This document shows positions 1-7,221 of a DNA stretch of 64,000 nt, piece after piece. This DNA comes from CALFML01 sp044222245 (GTDB lineage: Bacteria; Myxococcota_A; Polyangia; Palsa-1104; JAEUJZ01). Under the pieces are notes generated by a model, which worked only from the letters and a program-made list of their open reading frames with translations, made no database searches and had not been told where the DNA came from. Location: the NCBI GenBank assembly GCA_044222245.1, contig JBGANQ010000017.1:1-64000 (forward strand), read 5' to 3'. The position numbers and the translations under genes were made by a program. Within the stretch, counting starts at the first letter, position 1. Every line of letters begins with the position of its first letter.

Positions 1-1716
1 CTGGGCGCGCTGTACGACTGGCGCGGGCAGTTTGCCACCGGGGAGGCGGCGGCTCAGGTCGGGCTTTATCTGCCGGGCTTCCGAGCTCTCAAAGTCTACT
101 TCGAAGCGCTGGGCCGGGGCGTCCCGACCTATGTGCAGAAGGACGTATTGCCGCCGGGTCCCATGGGCCAGGCGCCGATTCATCCCCAAAGCGTTTTGGG
201 CCTGGGGCTCAGCTTTCACCCGCACGCGCGGGTCGACCTGGGCGTGGTGGTGCAACGCGGCTTTGGCGGCCTTGCGCCGTGGGCCGTGTCGGTGCAGTTC
301 TTGACCCTCAGCTTCGGCAAGAGCTACGACCACCGCGCGGCAACGCCGGTCGTCCAGCTGGCTGCGGATGCCGCGGTGGAAGCCGCCCGCGCGATCCATG
401 AGTACATAAAGAGCCTGCCCATCGACCCATTTCTCGATGAGCGCTGCATGATGCTCGACGACAACGGCGACTTGCTATTCCATCAGGCGCTCGGCACCCG
501 CACGGCGGATGGGAAGCACTGCCTGGTCGACGGGGAGACGCTCCCCATTGGCGAGAGCTGGTGGCGCGACCGCAACAAGAGTGTCATCTGCCACGACAAG
601 AAGCTCACCGACTGCCTGATGTACCGGCGTCCCCACGAGCACGCCTACCGAGTGCTGCACCGCCCATGGGTGGGGGACGACTGTGTGCTGCGCGAGAACG
701 TCTATGACCCCTTAGCCCCCTTCCGGGACAAGGGGCAGACCCATCGCACCGTCGAGCTAGCCGTCCTCGGAGCGATCACCAAAGACCGAACCGGATGCAC
801 AGACCAGACGGGCCACGTCCACGCCATCGGTACGCAGTATTATCGGGAGCACGGCCACCTGTGGGTCTGCGACACGCCCCGCATCGAGGAGCAGCGGGAC
901 CGATGTTTCCTGGCGCTAGCAGAGCTGCCGCAGAAGGTCCAGAACCAGACCACTCAGCTCGGGCGTATCGCCCGAGCGCTGGATCATGGGCTGGTCAACA
1001 AGGCGCCGGGAATCGACAAGATTGCGGCGCATGTCGTGAGCACCGCCGATGGTGTAGCCGAAGGGCGCATCACTGCCGGCACTGTGGTGGGGGCGATCGA
1101 AGCCAAGGCCAAATACATCGCCGAGCACGCGAGCATCGATGCCGCCAAAGGTTGGATCGATCGCAAGATCCACGATGCCCGGGAGTGGGCGGGCAAGCCT
1201 GGTATTGAGCAGGCCGAAGATCTCGCCGAGGAGGCTGGCGACGCGTTGATTCCGCATCCGGTGACCGTGGGGGTAGCAGTGCTTGGTGGCGGCTTTGGCG
1301 CGGCTGGGGAGGTCCTCAATACCGCCGACAAGTTAGAGGACTTGGCTCAGATCGGTAAGACAGCGCTCAAGAAGGCTGGGCGGGAAGCCACCACCCACGC
1401 GGGCGGTGACGCAAGCCGAGCGTTGCTACGTACGTCCCAACAGTTACAGGCGAAGTTCAAGCATGCGGCGGACTTCGGCGTAGCCGGGAACTATAGCAAA
1501 GCGAAAGCCGCCGAGTTTAGCCAAGCGATTCACAACCACGTGAACAGTCCCAGTGTTCATTCGATTCATGGTACGTACCATAAGCAACCAGTGACGCACT
1601 TTCTGGATGCTGAAAGTGGCCTCAACGTGATCGTAGATCCAGCAGGCAACTTCATTAGTGGCTGGCGGCTGAGTCCCGCACAGCGTCAGAATGTCCTCAA
1701 ACACGGAGGCTTGTAG
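1..1716 (+). CDS. Polymorphic toxin with C-terminal colicin D-type tRNase domain (5' end outside window)
   Basis: The frame is open from base 1, so the start lies upstream; 571 residues are visible. The last ~90 residues match the colicin D anticodon-nuclease family, which cleaves tRNA-Arg anticodon loops. The catalytic set known from colicin D (Lys608-x-Lys610-His611 and Ser677-x-Trp679) is present as KFKH (codons 1453-1464) and SGW (1657-1665), in the usual context AADFGVAGNYSKA ... NFISGWRLS. Ahead of it lies an Ala-rich helical stretch, then a Cys-containing region (about 430-900), then at the visible N-terminus alternating hydrophobic strands (LGLGLSFHPHARVDLGVVVQ, then WAVSVQFLTLSFGKSY) that look like the last strands of an outer-membrane beta-barrel. 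Barrel presentation of a tRNase is inference. The immunity gene starts 5 bp after the stop. The toxin identity is secure; the delivery route is not. Confidence 0.88.
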   Translation: MGALYDWRGQFATGEAAAQVGLYLPGFRALKVYFEALGRGVPTYVQKDVLPPGPMGQAPIHPQSVLGLGLSFHPHARVDLGVVVQRGFGGLAPWAVSVQFLTLSFGKSYDHRAATPVVQLAADAAVEAARAIHEYIKSLPIDPFLDERCMMLDDNGDLLFHQALGTRTADGKHCLVDGETLPIGESWWRDRNKSVICHDKKLTDCLMYRRPHEHAYRVLHRPWVGDDCVLRENVYDPLAPFRDKGQTHRTVELAVLGAITKDRTGCTDQTGHVHAIGTQYYREHGHLWVCDTPRIEEQRDRCFLALAELPQKVQNQTTQLGRIARALDHGLVNKAPGIDKIAAHVVSTADGVAEGRITAGTVVGAIEAKAKYIAEHASIDAAKGWIDRKIHDAREWAGKPGIEQAEDLAEEAGDALIPHPVTVGVAVLGGGFGAAGEVLNTADKLEDLAQIGKTALKKAGREATTHAGGDASRALLRTSQQLQAKFKHAADFGVAGNYSKAKAAEFSQAIHNHVNSPSVHSIHGTYHKQPVTHFLDAESGLNVIVDPAGNFISGWRLSPAQRQNVLKHGGL

Positions 1717-1721
1717 GCAAC

Positions 1722-1955
1722 ATGACCGAACGAAAAGTGACCTTGGAACTGTCCGCAGACGAGGCACTCGTGTTCTTTGACTGGTTGCGTCGCTTTAACC
1801 AGACCGAGCCGAAGGCTTTTGAAGACCAAGCGGAGCAGCGTGTCCTTTGGGATATGGAGGCGATGCTGGAGTCGGCGCTCGTCGAGCCCTTCGACACCAA
1901 GTACGATGAGGTACTCGCTTGTGCACGGGCCAGAATCCGAGACGCGGAAGACTAA
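1722..1955 (+). CDS. Immunity protein for colicin D-like toxin
   Basis: This 77-residue acidic protein starts 5 bp after the toxin stop codon. Toxin-immunity pairs have this order and spacing, and it is the main reason for the call. The sequence resembles the small acidic proteins usually found behind colicin D-type domains: an N-terminal LELSADEALVFFDWL segment, then FEDQAEQRVLWDMEAMLE, then a C-terminal ACARARIRDAED. It is expected to bind the tRNase domain in the cytoplasm and block its positively charged active site, as ImmD does for colicin D. It has no signal peptide or membrane segment. The family assignment comes from memory of similar neighbours, not from a search. Confidence 0.75.
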   Translation: MTERKVTLELSADEALVFFDWLRRFNQTEPKAFEDQAEQRVLWDMEAMLESALVEPFDTKYDEVLACARARIRDAED

Positions 1956-1990
1956 ACGTGAACAATTCAGACCCGCGTGGGCGGCGGCAT

Positions 1991-2102
1991 GATATCGCGA
2001 CAATATCACCGTCTGAGACGGCGTAATATTGCGGCAATATCACCGTCGGAGACAGCGCAATATTGCGGCGATATCACCGTCGGAGATGGCCTGATACCGC
2101 GG
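1991..2102. repeat. 34-bp tandem repeat, three copies plus a partial fourth, each with an AT dyad
   Basis: Units begin at 1991, 2025 and 2059 with a partial unit at 2093, so the period is exactly 34 bp. Each unit carries an imperfect or perfect dyad of the form ATATTG-cgg-CAATAT (perfect at about 2027-2041) followed by a conserved TCACCGTCGGAGA-like tail. The AT-rich dyads stand out in very GC-rich DNA. Phased dyads could be operators, iteron-like sites or structured RNA; no protein partner can be named. They lie 35 bp after the immunity gene stop. Confidence 0.85.
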
Positions 2103-2208
2103 GCAGGGGCAACGCCAGCCTGCCGGTGGCGGTCGACTGACCGGCCCATCACCCGGTCGCCATCGGCCGCTCAACTTCGCCCGGCTGCGTGGTCACCGCC
2201 GCCGGCTG

Positions 2209-2527
2209 CTACTTGGGGTGCTGCTCGACCGGTGGCGGTATCCCGGGCGCGACCGGCTTTTCCCGCCGGTGCCAGATATTGACGATCCACACAGCGTTTC
2301 GCGGCTCGTCCACCACGAGAAGAAGCGATAAGGCTCGACGATGAACTGCCGAGCTGGGCAGCCAGGGAACTCGCGAACCTGGCCGTGGAGCAGCGGAAAC
2401 TCCGAGATGCGGCGCAGCGCAGCCGCCAGTTACGCTCAAGCCGCGCTCGCTGGACGGCGCTGCGGCAGTGTGATTCGACAATCTTGGCGAGTCGCCGCTC
2501 TACCGACGGCGTGAATCGAATGATCAT
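2209..2527 (-). pseudogene. Frameshifted ParE/RelE-like toxin
   Basis: Read leftwards from ATG 2527, the gene begins MIIRFTPSVERRLAKIVE, a ParE/RelE-type start. Typical ParE sequence then continues in a second frame (RRISEFPLLHGQVREFPG, then ARQFIVEPYRFF) and in a third frame (VVDEPRNAVWIVNIWHRREK) to a stop at 2209-2211. At least two frameshifts, near 2420 and 2320, break it. The start overlaps the antitoxin stop by 4 bp (ATGA), so the pair was translationally coupled. The toxin is presumably inactive unless the lesions are sequencing errors. Confidence 0.75.
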
Positions 2528-2739
2528 CTCTGAAAGATTCGTCGCCGCACGGATTCCCAGTCATCGCCCACCCCCTGGCGAGCTTCGGCGATCCCCTCCT
2601 CGATTCGCGCTCGCATCGCCGCCAAGACTTGGGGAGCTTGCGGCAGCGGCGGCGGCTCATCCGAAGGGCGCGGCGCGCTTCGGCCCAGCGAGTCGCGCTG
2701 ACGACTGGGCGACGGCTTTTTGGTGGCTGGCAACGTCAT
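2524..2739 (-). CDS. ParD-like antitoxin
   Basis: This 71-residue protein has a Pro/Ser-rich N-terminus and a C-terminal helix with VLAAMRARIEEGIAEARQG, typical of ParD-type antitoxins that wrap around ParE. Its stop overlaps the start of the broken ParE-like gene by 4 bp. The expected N-terminal DNA-binding fold is short or atypical, so the antitoxin may itself be shortened or depend on the C-terminal helix alone. With the toxin frameshifted it is an orphan in this window. Confidence 0.6.
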   Translation of the reverse strand: MTLPATKKPSPSRQRDSLGRSAPRPSDEPPPLPQAPQVLAAMRARIEEGIAEARQGVGDDWESVRRRIFQR

Positions 2740-3566
2740 TCGCGCAGCCTACCACAGCTCTTACTGCAGCACGCACCTGGACCCAACGACAAAGAACGGC
2801 TTCGCCGGGCGCGACCAAGCGCGAGAAGGGGGGCATGCCGATCGCTGGCCCCTTCGAACTTGCGGCCATCATGATGGCCTGTGGTGGCATCTGGATACCA
2901 GCGCTGGTGGCATCTGGATATCAGCGCTGGTGGCACTCCGGATCGGTGCATCCACGCGCGCCTCTGGCCGCAGCCGACACGCACGGGACGCCAACCTTGG
3001 TGCCAACCCTGACGTCAAGGCTGGCATCAACCCGGCGCAGTCCAGGCTCCGCACTGGCTGGGTCAAGCCGCTGAGCGCGGTCCATCAGCTGCCTACACCA
3101 CCTACACCGTACTTATGCGACTGATTGTCGAACGCGCTACCCTCACTGAAACGGCTGGCGAAAACCGGAGTCCCATCGGCAGGATCAGTCTGTTAGTAAC
3201 GCCTGCCCAAGCCGGAGAGCAGCCGGCAGTTCCACGGTCCCGTCGAGGCTTAAGTCTGACTCTGTAACGGCTGACTAAAAACGGAGCCGGAGGTAGAGTA
3301 TACTGCTGCTGCTGCTGTTGTCACTGTCGCCCGACATTCTGACGATAGCCATTGGTCCGACCTCTCTATCTTCAGCGTCGCGCAGGCGTGAAGCCCGCCG
3401 CCGTCGTGCGCGGTGTTGTTCGGCTCGTCTTACCTATTGGGCGGGCTTGGTGCTGACTGCTGAACTCACCTCGCTGCTGCCGCTAACGGCTGAAGGGTTG
3501 CACGCAGAGCTGGAGAAGGTGCCGCCAGGAACGAGCGCTCAGCCGACGCATGCGCTCTCGTTCAAG
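2740..3566. other. Intergenic region without a recognisable gene
   Basis: Several overlapping short frames are open here because of high GC, but none shows protein-like composition or family resemblance. The region holds the 23-bp tandem repeat listed separately. Around 3175 there is a weak resemblance (CCCATCGGCAGGATCAG) to the core of the dispersed repeat family described elsewhere, too weak to call. Confidence 0.5.
2884..2940. repeat. 23-bp direct tandem repeat, about 2.4 copies
   Basis: The units GGTGGCATCTGGATAYCAGC+GCT start at 2884 and 2907 and a third, partial unit starts at 2930. The two complete copies differ at one base. It lies in non-coding DNA and has no evident function. Confidence 0.8.
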
Positions 3567-4736
3567 CTAGACCCGCTCCAGAAGCAGGCAGCCCTTTTGG
3601 CGGTTTGGTCCGTAGGTTGTCGACTGCAGCGGCTTCCATCCGAGGTCGCCCAGCTCGGCGGCAAGCCGGACAAGCGTGTACCGCCGCGCGAGGAACAGCT
3701 GATGGCGCACCGCCTGTTCGCCCGGCAAGACGACATGACCGATAAAGGAGAGCTGGTAGCTGCCTGGCAGAGGGCAACGGGTACTCATCTCGACCTCAAG
3801 CCGGACGCGCTGCGCCCCCCGGCAATGCCGCCACAGCAGCCCGGTCAGCCAGCGCACCGCGTGCTGGGGAAGGTCATTGCAGAGCGCCGGATCGGCGGCG
3901 CGGATGGCCGCCACATCGTCGGCCGGCGCCCATGCCAAATCAACGTCCAGCAGCAGCAGATCGCCGCGGCGCGAGCACGCCGCCAGGTCGGCAAGGAACC
4001 GCGGCTCGTAGTCCAGGTTGCCGAAGGTGTTGCCGATCATCGTCCAGCAGCGTCGTCGATCATCGGTGCGATGGGACAGCGCGATGGCGCTGCGCAGGTC
4101 GAGGAAGTTCCCATGGATCGGAAACACCGGCACTCCGGGCAGTGCCGCGGCTACTCGTTTCCAGCCTTCGACCAGCAGCGGGTGGCTGATGTCCAGCAGG
4201 TAGGCGCGCAAGTCGCCCCGCTCTGCCAGCCGCTGCGCCAACCTCGCTTCGCAGCGGCCGTCGCCCACGCCCAGCGCGATCAGGTCCAGGCGTCGATCGG
4301 TGTGTCCTTCGAGCGCCACGCTCGCGATCTCCTCGGCGGGGAATGCGTCACGGAACCTCTCGATATAGGCGGGCTGATTCGCGTTATCATACCAGTCAGT
4401 GGCCGAGCTCGGGTCCAGGTAGGCGTAGGTCTGTTCCAGCGTGCCGCCAGGGCCGTTCAGGACGCGCTCCATATTGCGGCTCATGTCGAGCGGGTTGTAC
4501 TGCGAGGCCATCCACTGCGCAGGCTCCGCATGCTCGGCGATCTCCTTATCGAGTCCCAGCGCAGCGACTTGGGCCAAGCGCTGGCGGGTGTCGCCGGCCG
4601 GCTCGGTGCGGCCCTCTTCCAGGTTGGAGATCGTCGCTCGGGAGACGCGAGCGCGCCTTGCAAGCTCAGCCTGACTCAGCTTGGCGGCAACGCGACGGCT
4701 GCGCAGCAAGGGACCAAAGTCTTGTCTTGGGCACAT
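3567..4736 (-). CDS. HTH (XRE-type) fused to EgtD-like SAM-dependent methyltransferase
   Basis: 389 residues. An N-terminal XRE helix-turn-helix (about 10-62: LSQAELARRARVSRATISNL) is fused to a methyltransferase of the histidine N-alpha-methyltransferase (EgtD, DUF2260) type. SAM motif I reads IALGVGDGRCEARLAQ, followed by the acidic YLLDIS motif, the IGNTFGNLDYEPRFL motif and GDLLLLDVDLAW, all in EgtD order. EgtD makes hercynine from histidine, but nothing here shows histidine is the substrate, and the HTH suggests a DNA-bound, SAM-sensing or regulatory role. A paralogue lies at 5818-7218 and the two genes are divergent. The start at 4736 (ATG) lacks a strong ribosome binding site. Confidence 0.8.
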   Translation of the reverse strand: MCPRQDFGPLLRSRRVAAKLSQAELARRARVSRATISNLEEGRTEPAGDTRQRLAQVAALGLDKEIAEHAEPAQWMASQYNPLDMSRNMERVLNGPGGTLEQTYAYLDPSSATDWYDNANQPAYIERFRDAFPAEEIASVALEGHTDRRLDLIALGVGDGRCEARLAQRLAERGDLRAYLLDISHPLLVEGWKRVAAALPGVPVFPIHGNFLDLRSAIALSHRTDDRRRCWTMIGNTFGNLDYEPRFLADLAACSRRGDLLLLDVDLAWAPADDVAAIRAADPALCNDLPQHAVRWLTGLLWRHCRGAQRVRLEVEMSTRCPLPGSYQLSFIGHVVLPGEQAVRHQLFLARRYTLVRLAAELGDLGWKPLQSTTYGPNRQKGCLLLERV

Positions 4737-5122
4737 ATGGACGCTCTAACACACCGTCCGGACACTTTGAACCCTGCAGAGCAGGTTGCCGGGGAAGCGT
4801 AAGGTGGTTGTGCTGCCGGTATGCGCAATCTGTCAAGCGCGAGCGCTACACCGATTGGGGCTACTCAGGATGAGCCTGCAAGCACTTTGCTATTGCCCAT
4901 GAAGAGCACAGAGGCACCTGCAGGAAAAGCTCTACTGAGGCCGGCTGCGGCCGCAGACCCCCGCTCGCCAAGCTCCACCGCCCAGAACTAGCCCAAGTGC
5001 CCCGCGCTCGTGCTGACACACGGCGCGGGGCGATGTCCCAAACGGAGCCCCGTACAGGACGGCGCGAGCCTACCCGGGGCCTCCCCTAAGTGCAAGCGCC
5101 TCGCTTGCCACGGAGCCCCGCC
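4737..5122. other. Divergent promoter region between the two HTH-methyltransferase units
   Basis: 386 bp between the starts of the divergent genes. It contains a perfect 9-bp inverted repeat (4999-5007 with 5023-5031) and no convincing open frame. Promoters for both units must lie here, but I could not identify -35/-10 boxes with confidence. Confidence 0.5.
4999..5031. promoter_or_regulatory. Perfect 9-bp inverted repeat upstream of the RGDEF operon
   Basis: GCCCCGCGC (4999-5007) pairs perfectly with GCGCGGGGC (5023-5031) across a 15-base loop, about 90 bp before the RGDEF gene start. With no T-run it is a poor terminator on the plus strand. It could be an RNA hairpin or, less likely given the long spacer, an operator for one of the HTH proteins. 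The function is inferred only from position. Confidence 0.35.
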
Positions 5123-5821
5123 ATGTCTTGGACCTCGTTAGCCCATGCCGCTGTTGCCGTCGCGATCTTCTACTTACTGTGGTGGCTCTACTCGCTGGAG
5201 CAACTCCTTGGCTCCATCGAGCGGACCAGCAAGACCGATCCGCTGACCGGCCTGGGGTCGGCGACGTATCTGGAGTCGGAGCGCTGGTACGCGGCGCTGC
5301 GCTCGGGCCGCCCGCTGTGCGTGGCCTGGTTTGATCTGGATGGCCTTAAGCGCCGCAACGACCAATCGGGCCACGCCGCGGGCGACCAGCCGATCCGAGC
5401 TGCAGCCCGCGCGCTGGCTCTCGCCTCACGCCGTGGCGTCGACGAAGTGTTTCGCCTCCACAATCGGGGGGACGAGTTCATGGTCTTGCTGCACGGTCCG
5501 CTCGACCCCGTGCGCCTGGCGGACAAGTTTCGCCAAGAGCTGCGCCGTCATGGGGTGAGCGCTTCCGGCGGTCTGGCGTACTCCACGGAGATTGGCTATC
5601 TGCCCGCCCGGGTCGAGCTCCGCACCCAAGCCGAGGCCGCCTGCCGTCAAGCCAAGGCGCGCGGCGGCGATTGCGTCTGCGTCGGCATGTTGGCCAGCCC
5701 CTCGCTGAGCGCCTATGCCGACGAAGAACCAACGAACCGCGACGCCCAGAGCTCCGCCATCCCGGAGCCCATCGCCGATCCGCCCGTCATCTCGGCTCGC
5801 TTCCAGGGAGCCCGGCCATGA
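5123..5821 (+). CDS. Membrane-anchored GGDEF-family protein with RGDEF signature
   Basis: 232 residues. One transmembrane helix (about 4-24) is followed by a GGDEF domain: DPLTGLGS, then WFDLDGLKRRND, then the signature at residues 115-119, which reads RGDEF instead of GGDEF. GGDEF domains make cyclic di-GMP from two GTP. Some RGDEF variants are known to be active, so loss of activity cannot be assumed. The usual RxxD inhibitory site is not evident. ATG 5123 is chosen over an in-frame GTG at 5090 because CGGAG lies 7 bp upstream. The stop overlaps the next start by 4 bp (ATGA), so this protein is translationally coupled to the HTH-methyltransferase. Confidence 0.85.
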   Translation: MSWTSLAHAAVAVAIFYLLWWLYSLEQLLGSIERTSKTDPLTGLGSATYLESERWYAALRSGRPLCVAWFDLDGLKRRNDQSGHAAGDQPIRAAARALALASRRGVDEVFRLHNRGDEFMVLLHGPLDPVRLADKFRQELRRHGVSASGGLAYSTEIGYLPARVELRTQAEAACRQAKARGGDCVCVGMLASPSLSAYADEEPTNRDAQSSAIPEPIADPPVISARFQGARP

Positions 5822-7218
5822 CCATTGAACCGTCGGAGCTGCACAGAAAACTGCGGGCCTTGCTCGAGCGCCTCCAAGCGCGAGCCGCAGAAGATCCCAG
5901 CTGGGCCGAATCCCTCGAGGCCGTCGAGCACCTTCTACCGCTTGTCGCCGCAGGCGCTGAGCCACAGCCTCTGACCCGCCCGCAGCTGGTCGCCTTCGGC
6001 AAGCTCCTGCGCGACAAACGCAACGCCGCCAGGCTGAGCCGCGCGGCCCTGGCACGCAAGGCAAAGCTGTCTGATTCGACGGTGAAGTTTGCCGAGACCG
6101 CGCGCCATCCCCCCAGCCGAGCCACGCTGATCCGACTCATCAGCGTCGCTGAGCTCAACCTGCGCTGGGCCGAGGTGCCGGGCTATAGTCCGCCCCCTGC
6201 GCCGATGCCTCCCGCCGTCGAAGTGACACCGCCGAGAGCCCTAGAGTTGAACTGGTTCGTCGTGCCGGGTTACGACCCGATCCGCATGGTCCGTGAGTTC
6301 GGCCGATTCCTCGGCGGCGCCGGTGGCCACGTCGAGCAGACCCACGTCTACCTGGATCCGCAGAGCGCCGCCGCCTACCTGGCGATGTGTCAGCACTCCA
6401 GCACCGCCCTCCTGCGAGCGAGCGTCCCCCTGGCCGCCGCCGCCAAGCACCTGGCCGCCGCTTGCGAGTCCACTAACCTGCGCATCGTCGCGCTGGGCGC
6501 CGGCGAGGCCGCGCTGGAGACTCGGCTTGTCCAGCACGTGCTCGAGCAGACGGATGCGCCCCGCCTGGACCTGTGCCTGCTCGACATCAGCCAGCCCTTG
6601 CTCGCCGCCGGCTTTCAGCACGCGAACGAAGCGCTCCGCGGGCGCCCTGGCGTTTCCCGCTGGGGCATGCAGGCCAACTTCCACCACCTGGGCGAGTACC
6701 CGCCTCTACACCGTGCCGCGAAGCAGCGGCACCTGTTTTGCCTGCTCGGCGGGACGCTGGGCAACCTGGACCACGAGCCGCGATTTTTCCGGCACTGCCT
6801 GCGCAGCGAGCCGGGCGATCTCTTGCTCGTCGACCTGCAACTGGCGCGCAGCTCCCCGGCCACTGCCGAGGAGCTCAAGAAGTGCGACCGGACCTGGGCC
6901 GGCGGCATGTCTCCCGCGCTGGCTGCGTGGCTCGGCGGGCCGATCTGGCGACACTGCAAGGACACCAGCAACGTCGAGTTCCGTTGGAAGCTCGACACCC
7001 AAAGCCCCATCCCGGGCAGTTACGCGCTCGACGCGATCGCCACGGTCCAGGCACCGAGCCGCGACCCCCGAGAGTTTTCCATGTACCGCTTCCGCCGCTA
7101 CGACCCGAGCGGGCTCGCTCAGTGCCTGCGAGAGCTCGGCTGGCACGAGGTGGCCGCGCTGCCCTACGGACCGGCAGACCAGCCCTCATCGTTGCAACTA
7201 TTCATTGCGCGCGCATAG
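5818..7218 (+). CDS. HTH fused to EgtD-like methyltransferase, paralogue with altered SAM motif
   Basis: 466 residues. An N-terminal helical extension of about 60 residues is followed by an XRE-like HTH (about 62-115: LLRDKRNAARLSRAALARKA), then an EgtD-like domain (from about 150). The domain keeps LCLLDISQPLLAAG, LLGGTLGNLDHEPRFF and GDLLLVDLQLA, and aligns along its whole length with the protein at 3567-4736. SAM motif I is altered to VALGAGEAALETRL, without the GxGDGR of active EgtD-type enzymes, so it may bind SAM poorly or act as a sensor. It overlaps the RGDEF gene by 4 bp and ends 3 bp before the recombinase gene, placing it in the middle of one operon. Confidence 0.8.
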   Translation: MTIEPSELHRKLRALLERLQARAAEDPSWAESLEAVEHLLPLVAAGAEPQPLTRPQLVAFGKLLRDKRNAARLSRAALARKAKLSDSTVKFAETARHPPSRATLIRLISVAELNLRWAEVPGYSPPPAPMPPAVEVTPPRALELNWFVVPGYDPIRMVREFGRFLGGAGGHVEQTHVYLDPQSAAAYLAMCQHSSTALLRASVPLAAAAKHLAAACESTNLRIVALGAGEAALETRLVQHVLEQTDAPRLDLCLLDISQPLLAAGFQHANEALRGRPGVSRWGMQANFHHLGEYPPLHRAAKQRHLFCLLGGTLGNLDHEPRFFRHCLRSEPGDLLLVDLQLARSSPATAEELKKCDRTWAGGMSPALAAWLGGPIWRHCKDTSNVEFRWKLDTQSPIPGSYALDAIATVQAPSRDPREFSMYRFRRYDPSGLAQCLRELGWHEVAALPYGPADQPSSLQLFIARA

Positions 7219-7221
7219 GCA

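Noticed and set aside
1991..2102. Possible CRISPR array
   Set aside because: The units follow each other without spacers, only three to four copies exist, and no cas-like gene is present.
2385..3074. A 229-codon open frame on the plus strand
   Set aside because: It runs antisense through the ParD/ParE-like pair and has no protein-like features.
3318..4802. A 494-codon open frame on the plus strand
   Set aside because: It is antisense to the HTH-EgtD-like gene, whose motifs are clear; the plus-strand product has no family features and arises from GC-rich codon bias.
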